Below, one piece after another: positions 26,343 through 35,789 of a stretch of DNA of 64,000 bases; position 1 is the stretch's first letter; the number at the start of each line of letters is the position of its first letter. The stretch comes from Paracoccaceae bacterium (GTDB taxonomy: Bacteria > Pseudomonadota > Alphaproteobacteria > Rhodobacterales > Rhodobacteraceae), in NCBI GenBank assembly GCA_018222585.1, contig JAAFAB010000002.1, positions 776,345-840,344 of the forward strand, given 5' to 3'. The notes beneath the pieces were generated by a model that was not told the DNA's origin, searched no databases, and saw only the letters and a program-made list of their open reading frames with translations. Both the position numbers and the translations under genes were made by a program.

Positions 26343-27650
26343 ATGGACGCCCGCCGGATCATCGCTGCCCTGCGCGATGGCGGTCTGCCGTCGCGAGAGG
26401 AAATCTCGTGGTTCGCCAGGGGCTTGTCCGAGGGCTACGTCTCGGACGCCCAGGCGGCGGCCTTTGCCATGGCGGTGCTGCTGAAGGGGCTGGGCGAGGA
26501 GGGGCGCGTGGCCCTGACCCGTGCGATGCGCGATTCGGGACGGGTACTGCACTGGGATCTGCCGGGGCCGGCGATCGACAAGCATTCGACCGGCGGCGTC
26601 GGCGATTGCGTCAGCCTGGTGCTGGCGCCGATGCTGGCGGCCTGTGGTGGGTTCGTCCCGATGATCTCGGGGCGGGGGCTGGGCCATACCGGCGGCACGC
26701 TGGACAAGATGGAGGCAATTCCGGGACTTAGCACAGAGGTGTCAGAGGCTGCCTTCCGCAGGATCACCGCCGAGGCGGGCTGTGCCATCGTCGCCGCCTC
26801 CCAGGACATCGCCCCGGCGGACCGGCGGCTTTATGCAATCCGCGACGTGACGGCGACGGTGGAAAGCCTCGACCTGATCACCGCCTCGATCCTGTCGAAG
26901 AAATTGGCCGCCGGGCTGGATGCGCTGGTGCTGGATGTCAAATGCGGCTCGGGCGCCTTCATGAAGACGGTCGCGGACGCACAGGCGCTGGCGCAGGCGC
27001 TGGTCTCGACCGCCAATGCGGCGGGCTGCGCCACCGAGGCGCTGCTGACCGACATGTCCCAGCCGCTGGCGCCCTCGCTGGGCAATGCGCTGGAAGTGGC
27101 TGAGGCGATGAAGGTTCTGACCGGTCAGACCCGTGGGCGGCTGGCCGAGCTGTCAATCGCCCTGGGGGCCGGGCTGCTGGTTCAGGCGGGGCTGGCGGTC
27201 AGCACGGAGGAAGGCGCGCAGAAGCTGGAAGAGGCGCTGACCTCGGGCGCCGCCGCCGAACGTTTCGGACGCATGGTCGCGCTCATGGGTGGGCCGGTGC
27301 AATTCGTCGAAAACTGGCAGCGTTTCCTGCCCGAGGCCAATGTGATCCTCGAAGTCACCGCCGAGAACGCGGGCGTGGTTGCTGCCATGGCGGGCGAGGA
27401 GCTGGGCCTCGCCGTGGTCGAGCTCGGCGGAGGGCGCAAGGTCGAGGGTGACAGGATCGAGCCCTCGGTCGGGCTGTCGGACATGGTGCGGGTCGGGCAG
27501 AAAGTCGAGACGGGGCAGGTGCTTGCTCGTGTCCATGCGGCACGGGTAGAGACGGCCGAGGCCGCCGTGTCACAGGTGCGCGCGGCGATCACCCTGGGCG
27601 ACACGGCGCCGGATCCCGTGCCCCTCGTGCTGGAAAGGATCACCGGATGA
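26343..27650 (+). CDS. deoA: thymidine phosphorylase
   Basis: Phosphorolyses thymidine/deoxyuridine to base plus deoxyribose 1-phosphate. 435 residues with the N-terminal helical domain, then the glycine-rich phosphate site KHSTGGVGDCVSL, GRGLGHTGGTLDKME and DVKCGSGAFMKT. The final segment VRVGQKVETGQVLARVHA is the C-terminal pyrimidine-phosphorylase domain. Its stop overlaps the deoB start by 4 bases. Confidence 0.96.
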   Translation: MDARRIIAALRDGGLPSREEISWFARGLSEGYVSDAQAAAFAMAVLLKGLGEEGRVALTRAMRDSGRVLHWDLPGPAIDKHSTGGVGDCVSLVLAPMLAACGGFVPMISGRGLGHTGGTLDKMEAIPGLSTEVSEAAFRRITAEAGCAIVAASQDIAPADRRLYAIRDVTATVESLDLITASILSKKLAAGLDALVLDVKCGSGAFMKTVADAQALAQALVSTANAAGCATEALLTDMSQPLAPSLGNALEVAEAMKVLTGQTRGRLAELSIALGAGLLVQAGLAVSTEEGAQKLEEALTSGAAAERFGRMVALMGGPVQFVENWQRFLPEANVILEVTAENAGVVAAMAGEELGLAVVELGGGRKVEGDRIEPSVGLSDMVRVGQKVETGQVLARVHAARVETAEAAVSQVRAAITLGDTAPDPVPLVLERITG

Positions 27651-28867
27651 GCCGCGCATTTCTGATCGTCATGGACTCTGTCGGGATCGGCGGCGCGCCG
27701 GATGCGGATCGCTTCTTCAACGGCGCGACCCCTGACAGCGGTGCCAACACCCTGGCCCATATCGCCGAAGCCTGCGCCGCGGGGCGCGCGGACGAGGGCC
27801 GCGAGGGGCCGCTGCATCTGCCCAACCTCGCCGCCCTCGGGCTGGGTGAGGCGGTCACCCTGGCCTCCGGCGCCACCGCACCGGGTATCGATGCGCCGGT
27901 GACGGGGCTCTATGCCGCAGCCTCGGAAAAATCGCCCGGCAAGGATACACCTTCGGGGCACTGGGAACTGGCCGGCGTGCCGGTGCCCTGGGACTGGCAC
28001 TACTTCCCCGACACCACCCCCGCCTTCCCGGACGACCTGGTGGCCGAAGTCTGCAGGCTGGCAGGCACCGAGGGCATCCTTGGCAATTGCCACGCCTCGG
28101 GCACCTCGATCATCGCCGAGCTGGGCGAAGAGCACATGCGCAGCGGCAAACCCATCTGCTACACCTCCGCCGACTCGGTCTTCCAGATCGCGGCGCACGA
28201 GGAAAGCTTTGGAAATCAGCGCCTTCAGGAGCTTTGCAAAGCGCTCGCCCCGAGTTTGCACAAGAAGAAGGTGGGGCGGGTGATCTCGCGTCCCTTCGTC
28301 GGGACGCCCGGCAACTTCACCCGCACCGCCAACCGCCGCGACTATGCCGTGGCGCTGCCCGCGCCGGGCTTGTGTGACTGGGTGCAGGCGGCAGGCGGCA
28401 AGGTTCACGGGGTCGGAAAGATCGGCGACATCTTCTCGATGCAGGGGATCGACGACGTGGTGAAGGGGCCGGACGCGGATCTGATGGACCAGCTCGACCG
28501 GCTGGTGGAGGAGGCCGAAGAGGGCTCTCTGACCTTTGCCAATTTCGTGGAATTCGACAGCCTCTATGGACATCGGCGCGATATTGCCGGATATGCCCGC
28601 GCGCTGGAATGGTTCGATGCACGGATCGGGCGGGTGCTGGCGCGGCTGCGCCCGGGCGACATGGCCCTGATCACCGCCGACCATGGCAACGACCCCAGCT
28701 GGACCGGCTCGGATCACACCCGCGAACGGGTGCCGGTGCTGATCGCCGGTTTGCCGGAACGGGGCGGGGGGGGAAACCTCGGCCTCTGCCAATTCACCGA
28801 TGTGGCCGCCACCGTGGCGTCGCATCTCGACGTTCCGGCCCAGGGGCCGGGCAGGAGCCTGACATGA
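27647..28867 (+). CDS. deoB: phosphopentomutase
   Basis: Interconverts (deoxy)ribose 1-phosphate and 5-phosphate, linking nucleoside breakdown to central metabolism. 406-residue alkaline-phosphatase-superfamily enzyme with metal sites in VMDSVGIGGAPDA and TADHGNDPSWTGSDHTRE, and the phosphorylated Thr region GKDTPSGHWELAG. Coupled by 4-base overlaps to deoA and add. No deoC aldolase is in the operon, so deoxyribose 5-phosphate must be cleaved by an enzyme encoded elsewhere. Confidence 0.96.
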   Translation: MSRAFLIVMDSVGIGGAPDADRFFNGATPDSGANTLAHIAEACAAGRADEGREGPLHLPNLAALGLGEAVTLASGATAPGIDAPVTGLYAAASEKSPGKDTPSGHWELAGVPVPWDWHYFPDTTPAFPDDLVAEVCRLAGTEGILGNCHASGTSIIAELGEEHMRSGKPICYTSADSVFQIAAHEESFGNQRLQELCKALAPSLHKKKVGRVISRPFVGTPGNFTRTANRRDYAVALPAPGLCDWVQAAGGKVHGVGKIGDIFSMQGIDDVVKGPDADLMDQLDRLVEEAEEGSLTFANFVEFDSLYGHRRDIAGYARALEWFDARIGRVLARLRPGDMALITADHGNDPSWTGSDHTRERVPVLIAGLPERGGGGNLGLCQFTDVAATVASHLDVPAQGPGRSLT

Positions 28868-29865
28868 GCGACGGTGCCGATTTCGCCGCCATTCCGAAGC
28901 TGGAACTACACCTGCATCACGAAGGGGCCGCCCCGCCCGAGTTCATTCGCCGCCTCGCCGGCGAGAAGAAGGTCGACCTGGGGGGCATCTTCGACGAACG
29001 TGGCCACTTTGCCTACGAAGATTTCTGGCATTTCCTCAAGGTCTACGAGGCCGCGACCGAGGTGCTGAAGACGCCCGAGGACTTTGCCCGCCTGACCACC
29101 GCCGTGCTGGAGGAAAGCGCCGCCTCTGGCGTGATCTATACCGAGACCTTCCTGTCCCCGGACTTCTGCGGCGGTCGCGACCTGGGCGCCTGGAAGGAAT
29201 ACCTGCATGCGATCCGTGAAGCCGCCGACCGTGCCGAGCGGGACATGGGCATCGTGATGCGCGGTGTCGTCACCTGCATCCGTCATTTCGGCCCCGACAA
29301 GGCCAGGGAAACCGCGCGCTGCGCCGCCGAGACGGCGGGGGACTGGATCACCGGCTTCGGCATCGCGGGCGACGAAAAGGCCGGCAAGCCCAAGGACTTC
29401 GCCTGGTCTTTCGACATGTGCCGCGAGGCCGGGCTGGCCCTGACCGCCCATGCCGGCGAATGGGGCGGGCCGCAGTCGATCAAGGATGCACTGGATGATC
29501 TGAAGGTCACCCGTATCGGCCATGGCGTGCGCGCCATCGAGGACCTGGAACTGGTCGACCGGCTGGCCGAGGAAGAGATCGTGCTGGAGGTCTGCCCGGG
29601 CTCCAACGTGGCGCTCGGTCTCTATCCCAACACCCAGTGCCATCCCATCGAGATGCTGCGCGAACGCGGCGTGAAGCTGACCGTCTCCACCGACGACCCG
29701 CCCTTCTTCCATTCCACCATGGCGAAGGAATACGAGGCGCTGCACCGCGCCTTCGGCTGGGACGAGGGGATCTTCGGCCAGCTTGCGCAGACCGCGCTGG
29801 ACGCCGCCTTCTGCGATGCCGCCACCAAAGAGAAACTCGCCAAACGTCTGGAGATCCGCGCATGA
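28864..29865 (+). CDS. add: adenosine deaminase
   Basis: Deaminates adenosine to inosine. 333 residues; the N-terminal [13 protein letters not shown] is the zinc-binding HxH (usually HLHLDG; here the fourth and following residues vary), [10 protein letters not shown] supplies a further zinc His and the catalytic Glu, RIGHGVRA the next His, and STDDPPFF the Asp pair. Some relatives with this N-terminus act as adenine deaminases, so adenine as substrate is possible. Start overlaps the deoB stop (ATGA) and stop overlaps the upp start. Confidence 0.9.
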   Translation: MSDGADFAAIPKLELHLHHEGAAPPEFIRRLAGEKKVDLGGIFDERGHFAYEDFWHFLKVYEAATEVLKTPEDFARLTTAVLEESAASGVIYTETFLSPDFCGGRDLGAWKEYLHAIREAADRAERDMGIVMRGVVTCIRHFGPDKARETARCAAETAGDWITGFGIAGDEKAGKPKDFAWSFDMCREAGLALTAHAGEWGGPQSIKDALDDLKVTRIGHGVRAIEDLELVDRLAEEEIVLEVCPGSNVALGLYPNTQCHPIEMLRERGVKLTVSTDDPPFFHSTMAKEYEALHRAFGWDEGIFGQLAQTALDAAFCDAATKEKLAKRLEIRA

Positions 29866-30494
29866 CCGAGCACCTGACCGTCGTCACTCACCCGCTGGTG
29901 CAGCACAAGCTGACCCTGATGCGCGAGGAAGAGACCTCGACCGCGAAATTCCGCCAGCTGCTGCGCGAGATTTCCCAGCTTCTGGCCTATGAGATCACCC
30001 GCAATCTGGAGATGACCACCAAGACGATCAACACGCCGCTTCAGGAAATGGAGGCCCCGGTGCTGGACGGCAAGAAGCTGGCGCTGATCTCGATCCTGCG
30101 GGCCGGCAACGGGTTGCTGGACGGGATCCTTGAACTGGTGCCCGCCGCCCGTGTCGGCTTCGTGGGTCTCTATCGGGACGAGGAGACGCTGCAGCCGGTG
30201 CAATACTACTTCAAGGTGCCCGAGAACATGGACGATCGCCTGGTGATTGCTGTCGATCCGATGCTGGCGACGGGCAATTCCTCGGTTGCGGCCATCGACC
30301 TGCTGAAGCAGGCCGGGGCGACCAATATCCGCTTCCTGTGCCTGCTGGCGGCGCCCGAGGGCGTGGCCCGGATGAAGGAGGCACACCCGGATGTGCCGAT
30401 CGTCACCGCCTCGCTGGATAGCCATCTGAACGAGTTGGGCTATATCGTACCCGGGCTAGGGGATGCGGGCGACCGCATGTTCGGCACAAAATAA
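29862..30494 (+). CDS. upp: uracil phosphoribosyltransferase
   Basis: Converts uracil and PRPP to UMP. 210 residues; begins [20 protein letters not shown], typical of Upp, with [28 protein letters not shown] (PRPP loop) and the C-terminal [12 protein letters not shown]. Ends the cdd-deoA-deoB-add-upp operon, catching the uracil released by the pyrimidine enzymes. Coupled to add by a 4-base overlap. Confidence 0.96.
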   Translation: MTEHLTVVTHPLVQHKLTLMREEETSTAKFRQLLREISQLLAYEITRNLEMTTKTINTPLQEMEAPVLDGKKLALISILRAGNGLLDGILELVPAARVGFVGLYRDEETLQPVQYYFKVPENMDDRLVIAVDPMLATGNSSVAAIDLLKQAGATNIRFLCLLAAPEGVARMKEAHPDVPIVTASLDSHLNELGYIVPGLGDAGDRMFGTK

Positions 30495-30554
30495 GCCATG
30501 GCCGCTTTACTCAGCGGCACATCTGCGGCAGAATCCGGTGATATGCTGGGGGGC

Positions 30555-31745
30555 ATGATGACGCTGTGTAAAAGACTTCTTCCGGTTGCCTGTCTGATCC
30601 TCGGCTTGGGGGCATTTCCCCATGTGGCCGGGGCCCAGAGCCTGCGGCGCGATACCGGCCCGGCGGAGACCCCGCCGGCCTCCTTCACCGGCTCGCAATA
30701 TGTCGACAGCAAGGGCTGCGTCTATATCCGCGCCGGTGTCGACGGCAATGTCACCTGGGTGCCCCGCGTCTCGCGCGAACGGAAGGTGGTCTGTGGCTTC
30801 CAGCCCAGCCAGGTGGCCGCCGCGCCCGCACCTGCCGCACCGGCGAGCGGCAGCGCGGTGACGATCACCGCCGCCCGGCCCGAGAACACGGCCCCGGCGA
30901 CCCCTGCGCCTGCCGCCACGGCTGCCCCGGCGCCCGTCGCCACGGCCCGGGCCAGCGCGCCGAAACCCGCCCCGCGCCCGACCCGGGTGATCCGCCCGGC
31001 CGCGGTGGCCGTGGCCGAGCCGGCGCCGCGCACCCCGGTGCCCGCCGTTCGGCCTCAGGTCATTGCCCCGGTCCGGCCCACGGGCGCCACCGCCTGCCCG
31101 AACCTCTCTCCGATCGCCCAGCAATACGTGCGGCCCGGCCCCTACGAGATCAGCTGCGGCCCCGGCGCCTATGCGGCGCCCTCGGTACAGACGCAGAGCT
31201 ACCGCCCGGGCCAGGGGCTTGTCGTCTCCGCGCCGGTGGTCAGGCCCGGCCAGGTGGCGCCCGGTACCCGGGTCGTGCCGCGCCACGTCTATGAGAACAA
31301 CCACCTCGCCACCACCGGCATCGCGGTGCCCAAGGGCTATGCGCCCGCCTTCGACGATGGCCGCCTGAACCCGCATCGCGGGGTGCAGACCTTCGAGGGC
31401 AAGGCGGCGATGGATCGCACCTGGACGCAGACCGTGCCGCGCCGCCTTCAGCCGGTGACGGCGCAGCCCGGCGCTCCGGTGATCTCGACCCAGACCCGGG
31501 TGCCCGCCACGGCGCCGCGCCGTGCCGCGCCCTATCGCTACGTGCAGGTCGGCAGCTTCGCCCAGGCGGGGAATGCGCAGAACACGGCAGCGCGGATGCA
31601 GGCCTCGGGGATCCCGGTGCGGATCTCGGCCAGCGGGCGCTACCAGGTGGTGCTGCTTGGCCCCTTCGGCACCGAGGCCGACATGGCTCATGCGCTGTCC
31701 GCTGCCCGCCGCGCAGGCTTCGACGACGCCTTTCCGCGCAACTGA
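30555..31745 (+). CDS. SPOR domain-containing exported protein
   Basis: About 396 residues. The N-terminus (MMTLCKRLLPVACLILGLGAFPHVAGAQ) is a signal peptide. The central part is a long Ala/Pro-rich low-complexity linker, and the last about 72 residues (YRYVQVGSFAQAGNAQNTAARM onwards) form a SPOR domain that binds denuded septal peptidoglycan. It is therefore likely periplasmic or lipid-anchored at division sites. Start codon uncertain: ATGs at 30543, 30555 and 30558 follow a G run, and an earlier ATG at 30498 lies 3 bases after the upp stop. Confidence 0.82.
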   Translation: MMTLCKRLLPVACLILGLGAFPHVAGAQSLRRDTGPAETPPASFTGSQYVDSKGCVYIRAGVDGNVTWVPRVSRERKVVCGFQPSQVAAAPAPAAPASGSAVTITAARPENTAPATPAPAATAAPAPVATARASAPKPAPRPTRVIRPAAVAVAEPAPRTPVPAVRPQVIAPVRPTGATACPNLSPIAQQYVRPGPYEISCGPGAYAAPSVQTQSYRPGQGLVVSAPVVRPGQVAPGTRVVPRHVYENNHLATTGIAVPKGYAPAFDDGRLNPHRGVQTFEGKAAMDRTWTQTVPRRLQPVTAQPGAPVISTQTRVPATAPRRAAPYRYVQVGSFAQAGNAQNTAARMQASGIPVRISASGRYQVVLLGPFGTEADMAHALSAARRAGFDDAFPRN

Positions 31746-31751
31746 GGCCGC

Positions 31752-32780
31752 TCAGCCGCCACAGATCGACTGCAGCCGCAGCCAGTCGGCGTCGCGCATC
31801 ACCGGCTCGGGCGCGCCCGAGGGGTAGGGATCGCCCTCGATCAGCGGCAGCACGGATTCGCCCGTGATGTCACGGGCATAGGCATAGGGACGCGACTGCA
31901 CCCCGGCGGCGCGGAACCCGTCCAGCAGGGCCTCGGGGGCCATGTTCCCGGGCGGTGTGGCCAGAAGCGTACGCGCATGATCGGAGAGGTTTTCCGAGGT
32001 TACCTCGCCGGTGGTCAGCAGTCGCAGCACGGCGCCGATCCCGGCTTCATCCAGCAGGCGCCCGACGGGATCCTGCTGCGCGGCGCGCTGCATTTCGGCG
32101 ACGACGAAACCGGCGGGGATCTCGGGATCCTCGTAGCCTTCGACCACCCCGCGACCCATCAACAGGATGTTGCCCGGCAGGTGCATCGTCTCCTGCAGGC
32201 CCGAGCGCACGACATGGAGTTGCGGCGCCTTGCGTCCCTCGGGGGTGACCCGTTCGGACAGCAGTGCAAGCGCGCGGGTGCCGCCGGGCGTGGCGCAGGG
32301 CGCGCCGGTAAGTCCCTGCACCTCTGCCATCAGCCGGGCGCCGATCTCGTCCCGCTTCACCTGCGGCAGCACCGACAGGGCATGGCCCTTCAGCGCCCCG
32401 GGCAGCCAGAACAGGCCAAGAGCCAGCACCCCGGCGGCAAAACCGCCGACGATACTCATCCGCAACCGGCCACGATGCGGGCGGCGGCGGGCCACGGCGC
32501 CGCGCAGCTGCTCCAGCGCGTCGATCATCTGGGTTTCGTCCGCCCCCAGCTCCAGCGTCTCTTCCGGGTCACCGTCGGGATGGTAGAGCGCGGGCAGGGC
32601 GCCGGGGTTGGCGCGGGTCAGGGCGGCGATGGACCAATGGGTCAGGGGCTGGTCCTGGAGGTCCGCGATGGTGATCGTGGCCTCGCCGATCGACAGGATC
32701 ACGTCCCGCCGCTGCGCCTGCGGCCCCTCGCGCCACAGTGCCGCTGCCTCCAGCCGCTGATACTTCTCCAATGCCGTCAT
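31752..32780 (-). CDS. membrane-anchored M48-like protein lacking the HExxH motif
   Basis: 342 residues, function unknown. One transmembrane segment (MSIVGGFAAGVLALGLFWLPGAL, about residues 110-132) follows a cytoplasmic region. The C-terminal domain follows the order of M48 peptidases: HVVRSGLQETMHLPGNILLMGRGVVEGYEDPEIPAGFVVAEMQRAAQQDP aligns by eye with the substrate-side strand and the active-site helix, but the expected HExxH reads AEMQRA, so zinc binding and proteolysis are probably lost. The C-terminus SVLPLIEGDPYP...WLRLQSICGG fits the family end. Convergent with the SPOR gene, 6 bases apart. Confidence 0.65.
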   Translation of the reverse strand: MTALEKYQRLEAAALWREGPQAQRRDVILSIGEATITIADLQDQPLTHWSIAALTRANPGALPALYHPDGDPEETLELGADETQMIDALEQLRGAVARRRPHRGRLRMSIVGGFAAGVLALGLFWLPGALKGHALSVLPQVKRDEIGARLMAEVQGLTGAPCATPGGTRALALLSERVTPEGRKAPQLHVVRSGLQETMHLPGNILLMGRGVVEGYEDPEIPAGFVVAEMQRAAQQDPVGRLLDEAGIGAVLRLLTTGEVTSENLSDHARTLLATPPGNMAPEALLDGFRAAGVQSRPYAYARDITGESVLPLIEGDPYPSGAPEPVMRDADWLRLQSICGG

Positions 32781-32971
32781 GGGCCTGCTTTCCGGACTGC
32801 TCTTGCGGGCCTGCAGGTCGGGCCTGCCAATCGGGCCGAGGCCCGGCCTCTTGCCTGGCGCACAGATTAGCCGATGCCGCAAGCGGGAGCAATTGCGCCC
32901 GTCGCCGCCTGGTCGTGAAAGGGGCGGAGCCGGGCCTTCCGTTGGCCCGCGCCCGGGGCTAGCCTGTGACG

Positions 32972-33637
32972 ATGATCCTTTCGCGCGGGCGCCGCTACAT
33001 CTTCATCCACATCCCCAAGACCGGCGGTACCTCCATGGCGCAGGCGCTGGAGAGCCGCGCGATGAAGGAGGACATCCTGCTGGGCGACACCCCGAAGGCC
33101 CGGCGCCGCCGCCACCGCGTCGCGGGGCTGCAGACGCGGGGGCGGCTGTGGAAGCATTCGACGCTCGCCGATATCGAGGGCCTGGTTACCGCCGGGGAGA
33201 TCGCCAGCTTCTTCGTCTTTACCCTGGTTCGAAACCCTTGGGATCGGATCGCCAGCTACTACCTGTGGTTGCAGGGGCAGAATTTCTCCCATCCCGCCGT
33301 CACATTGGCAAATGGTCGTAGCTTCCCCGACTTCATCCGCGAACCACTGATCGCGCGCAGCTTCCGCAGCGCCCCGTATGGGAGCTATCTGCGCGAATCA
33401 TCCGGACGAGAGAAATGTAACGTTTTCATTAGACTGGAACATTTCGACGAGGACTCTGAGCCTCTTTGGCGTCATCTGGGCTTCAAATTGACGCTGCCGC
33501 GCGTCAATGCGGTGGAGGTGTCTGTCAAGAAGGAACTTGTATACCGCAGCGCGGACCGAAAATTCATCGAAGATCTCTGCGCCGAGGACATTCACCGCTT
33601 CGGATATGCCGCAGAAATGAGCAGCTATTGTCGCTGA
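32972..33637 (+). CDS. sulfotransferase family protein
   Basis: 221 residues with the PAPS 5'-phosphosulfate loop IPKTGGTSMAQAL (residues 14-26) and the 3'-phosphate motif LVRNPWDRIASYY. The compact size suits the bacterial family that sulfates surface carbohydrates or similar acceptors; the acceptor is unknown. ATG is preceded by an in-frame GTG six bases earlier; the choice is uncertain by two codons. The 3' third (from about 33400) and the following spacer are clearly AT-richer than the surroundings, suggesting a foreign or less adapted origin. Confidence 0.85.
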   Translation: MILSRGRRYIFIHIPKTGGTSMAQALESRAMKEDILLGDTPKARRRRHRVAGLQTRGRLWKHSTLADIEGLVTAGEIASFFVFTLVRNPWDRIASYYLWLQGQNFSHPAVTLANGRSFPDFIREPLIARSFRSAPYGSYLRESSGREKCNVFIRLEHFDEDSEPLWRHLGFKLTLPRVNAVEVSVKKELVYRSADRKFIEDLCAEDIHRFGYAAEMSSYCR

Positions 33638-33776
33638 CAAGTATGTTTCGGATACAGTGATGTCCCTTTAGCACTTTTGTCGTCTTAGAGGTGACAATGC
33701 CCCCTTTCCGCCTGATTTAGTCCTAAGACACGTCTCAGTTGTAGGGCGCAATACATCCCATAAGGGAGCCACAGAA

Positions 33777-34556
33777 GTGGCCGACATATCGGGAAACAAC
33801 AGAATGTTCGAGATCAAGACACGGCGCGACGCGCTGCGGAGAGAGGAGGCCGAAGGTGGGTACGGCGACCTCGGCTCCGAAAGTCGGGCGGGGCCGGATT
33901 CGGCCCTCTCCGGCATCGTCGCAGGGACCCGCGTCGCAACCGCCCTCGGCTGGCGGAACGTCGAGGACCTTGCCGAAGGCGATGCCATCCTCACTTTCGA
34001 CAACGGGCTAAAGAGCCTTCGGGGCCTGCGGCGCAAGGCGCTCTGGGACGGCAATGGGGCCTGCCCGACGCGCTTTCAGCCGTTGCATGTGCCGCGCGGG
34101 GCCATCGGCAACCGCGAAGAGATGCTCCTTCTTCCCCGTCAGGGCGTTCTGGTGGAGAGCGACGTGGCAGAGGAAGAGCTGGGCGATCCCTTCGTGCTGA
34201 TCCGGGCCGAGGCGCTGGACGGCGTCTGCGGCATCTCGCGCCGCCGCCCGATCTTCGCCCCCGAGGTCTTCGTGCTTGAATTCGACGAGGATCAGGTGAT
34301 CTTCGCCAGCTCCGGGGCGCTCTGCGTCTGCCCGGCGGCCGGGGACATGATCAGCCGCATCTTCATGCGCAACCAGGAACCGACCTCGGATTACACGATC
34401 CTCTGCCAGGAGACCTCGCGCGATCTGATCGACAAGATCACCTGGGAACTGGAAGAGAAATGGGCTTTCGCCCTGGCCCGCCGCGGTCAGACTGCGACGC
34501 AGCAGCGCAGCGCGGCCCGCGTGCAGGAACTGCGCGCGACGACCCGCCGGGCCTGA
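33777..34556 (+). CDS. Hint (Hedgehog/intein) domain protein, Hint_2 type
   Basis: 259 residues. From residue 46, GIVAGTRVATALGWRNVEDLAEGDAILTFDNG is a Hint_2 N-terminal block, followed by FQPLHVPRGAIGN and LLPRQGVLVE, where the usual HxxL-type block B and SPQHRLL-like region have drifted. The residue normally occupied by the splicing Cys/Ser (two before xxGT) is Gly46, so autoprocessing is unlikely. GTG start with GGGAG eight bases upstream; an ATG at 33804 is the alternative. No RTX or autotransporter domain is attached. Function unknown. Confidence 0.78.
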   Translation: MADISGNNRMFEIKTRRDALRREEAEGGYGDLGSESRAGPDSALSGIVAGTRVATALGWRNVEDLAEGDAILTFDNGLKSLRGLRRKALWDGNGACPTRFQPLHVPRGAIGNREEMLLLPRQGVLVESDVAEEELGDPFVLIRAEALDGVCGISRRRPIFAPEVFVLEFDEDQVIFASSGALCVCPAAGDMISRIFMRNQEPTSDYTILCQETSRDLIDKITWELEEKWAFALARRGQTATQQRSAARVQELRATTRRA

Positions 34557-34790
34557 GGCGCGGCGCGCAAGTGACAACGGGCTCCGTCGCGACGGGGCCC
34601 CGGGATCGGTCCCTCCGGCCAGGCAAGGCGGCGGAGCGGGCCGGAGGAGGATCCCCCAGAAACAGGGCGCGGCATCGCGCCCCTCGGCATGGCGTCCCGT
34701 CCGGGGCGTCACGAACCTCGCCCCGTCTGTCGATCGGGTCCTGTTTGTCCGGATGTGTCCCCATCCGGCCGTTTCCCCTGCAGGACCTGA

Positions 34791-35789
34791 TCAGATCATG
34801 TGCAGAAAGAGGCCAGTGGCAGCGGAGGCGATGAGCGCGCCGGCGAGAAGTTCGACCATTGCGAGAAGCGGAGAGGGCCCTTTGTCCCAACTGCCCGTCT
34901 CCGTGGATCGGTCGAATGCGCCGGCGCGCAGAAACACGGTGGCCAGTGCGACCCCGATGGTCACGCTGGCCACCCCCAGCCCCATGGCGAAGGTGCCGGC
35001 AATCCCGGCGGCCAGGATATCCATCCGCCAGGTCAGGATCAGCAGGAACAGCGCCCCGGTGCAGGGCCGGATGGCGACGGCCCCGATCAGCAAGGCCGCG
35101 TCCCGCAGAGAGCGCACCCGCGCCGCCTCGTCCGCCGTCGGACCGTGCCGGTGGCCGCAGGAACAGCTGCCGTCGGCGTGGGTATGGTGGTGCCCATGCC
35201 CATGCTCATGCTCTCGCGCCGCGCTGCGCCGCCGCATCCCTTGCCAGAGATGGCGCACTCCGCGCAACGCCAGCCAAGCACCGACGCCGCCGATGGCCGC
35301 GTAGGAGGCCGGGGCCAGCCAGTCCTCCGCCAGCCCCACCATGCGCGCGCGGCTCCAGTCCAGCAGCGCGATCCCCGCGGTGACCAGCAGCACCGCGCTG
35401 GCCGATTGCGCCAGGCTCGATACCAGCGCCAGCCCCGAGAGCCGCAGCGCCGTCACCTTCTGCGACACCCCGTATCCACCGATCAGCATCTTGCCATGGC
35501 CCGGCCCGGCGGCATGGAACAGACCATAGGTGAAGCAGATCCCCAGCAGGGCCATCAGCGCCCCGGGCTGCCCGCCGCGCAGGGCGCGCAGGGTCCCGGC
35601 CATGGCATTCTGCGCCTCCCGCTGCCCGCCGGCCGCCCAGGCCGTCAGCGCTGCCATGCCGCCGAAATGCCAGAGATAGATCGACAGAGCCAGCAACCCG
35701 GCGATCATCGCCAGCGGAACAAGGACCTGCGCGAGGGTAAGCAGGCGGGGCAGGGCGGGCGTCGCGCCCGTTTCTTGGGCCTCGCTCAT
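34791..35789 (-). CDS. NicO-family nickel/cobalt transporter
   Basis: 332-residue inner-membrane protein with about six to seven spans. HAAGPGHGKMLIGGY is the conserved NicO/RcnA histidine-rich membrane motif, and a cytoplasmic His-rich loop (HEHGHGHHHTHADGSCSCGHRHG, about residues 195-217) is a metal-binding region; RPCTGALFLLIL is the second signature. Members import or export Ni2+/Co2+. Start overlaps the DUF1007 stop by one base, so the two are one unit. Confidence 0.9.
   Translation of the reverse strand: MSEAQETGATPALPRLLTLAQVLVPLAMIAGLLALSIYLWHFGGMAALTAWAAGGQREAQNAMAGTLRALRGGQPGALMALLGICFTYGLFHAAGPGHGKMLIGGYGVSQKVTALRLSGLALVSSLAQSASAVLLVTAGIALLDWSRARMVGLAEDWLAPASYAAIGGVGAWLALRGVRHLWQGMRRRSAAREHEHGHGHHHTHADGSCSCGHRHGPTADEAARVRSLRDAALLIGAVAIRPCTGALFLLILTWRMDILAAGIAGTFAMGLGVASVTIGVALATVFLRAGAFDRSTETGSWDKGPSPLLAMVELLAGALIASAATGLFLHMI

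Noticed and set aside
33224..33245. GGTTCGAAACCC resembling a tRNA T-loop
   Set aside because: Lies in frame in the sulfotransferase coding the conserved LVRNPW motif; no acceptor or anticodon stem around it.
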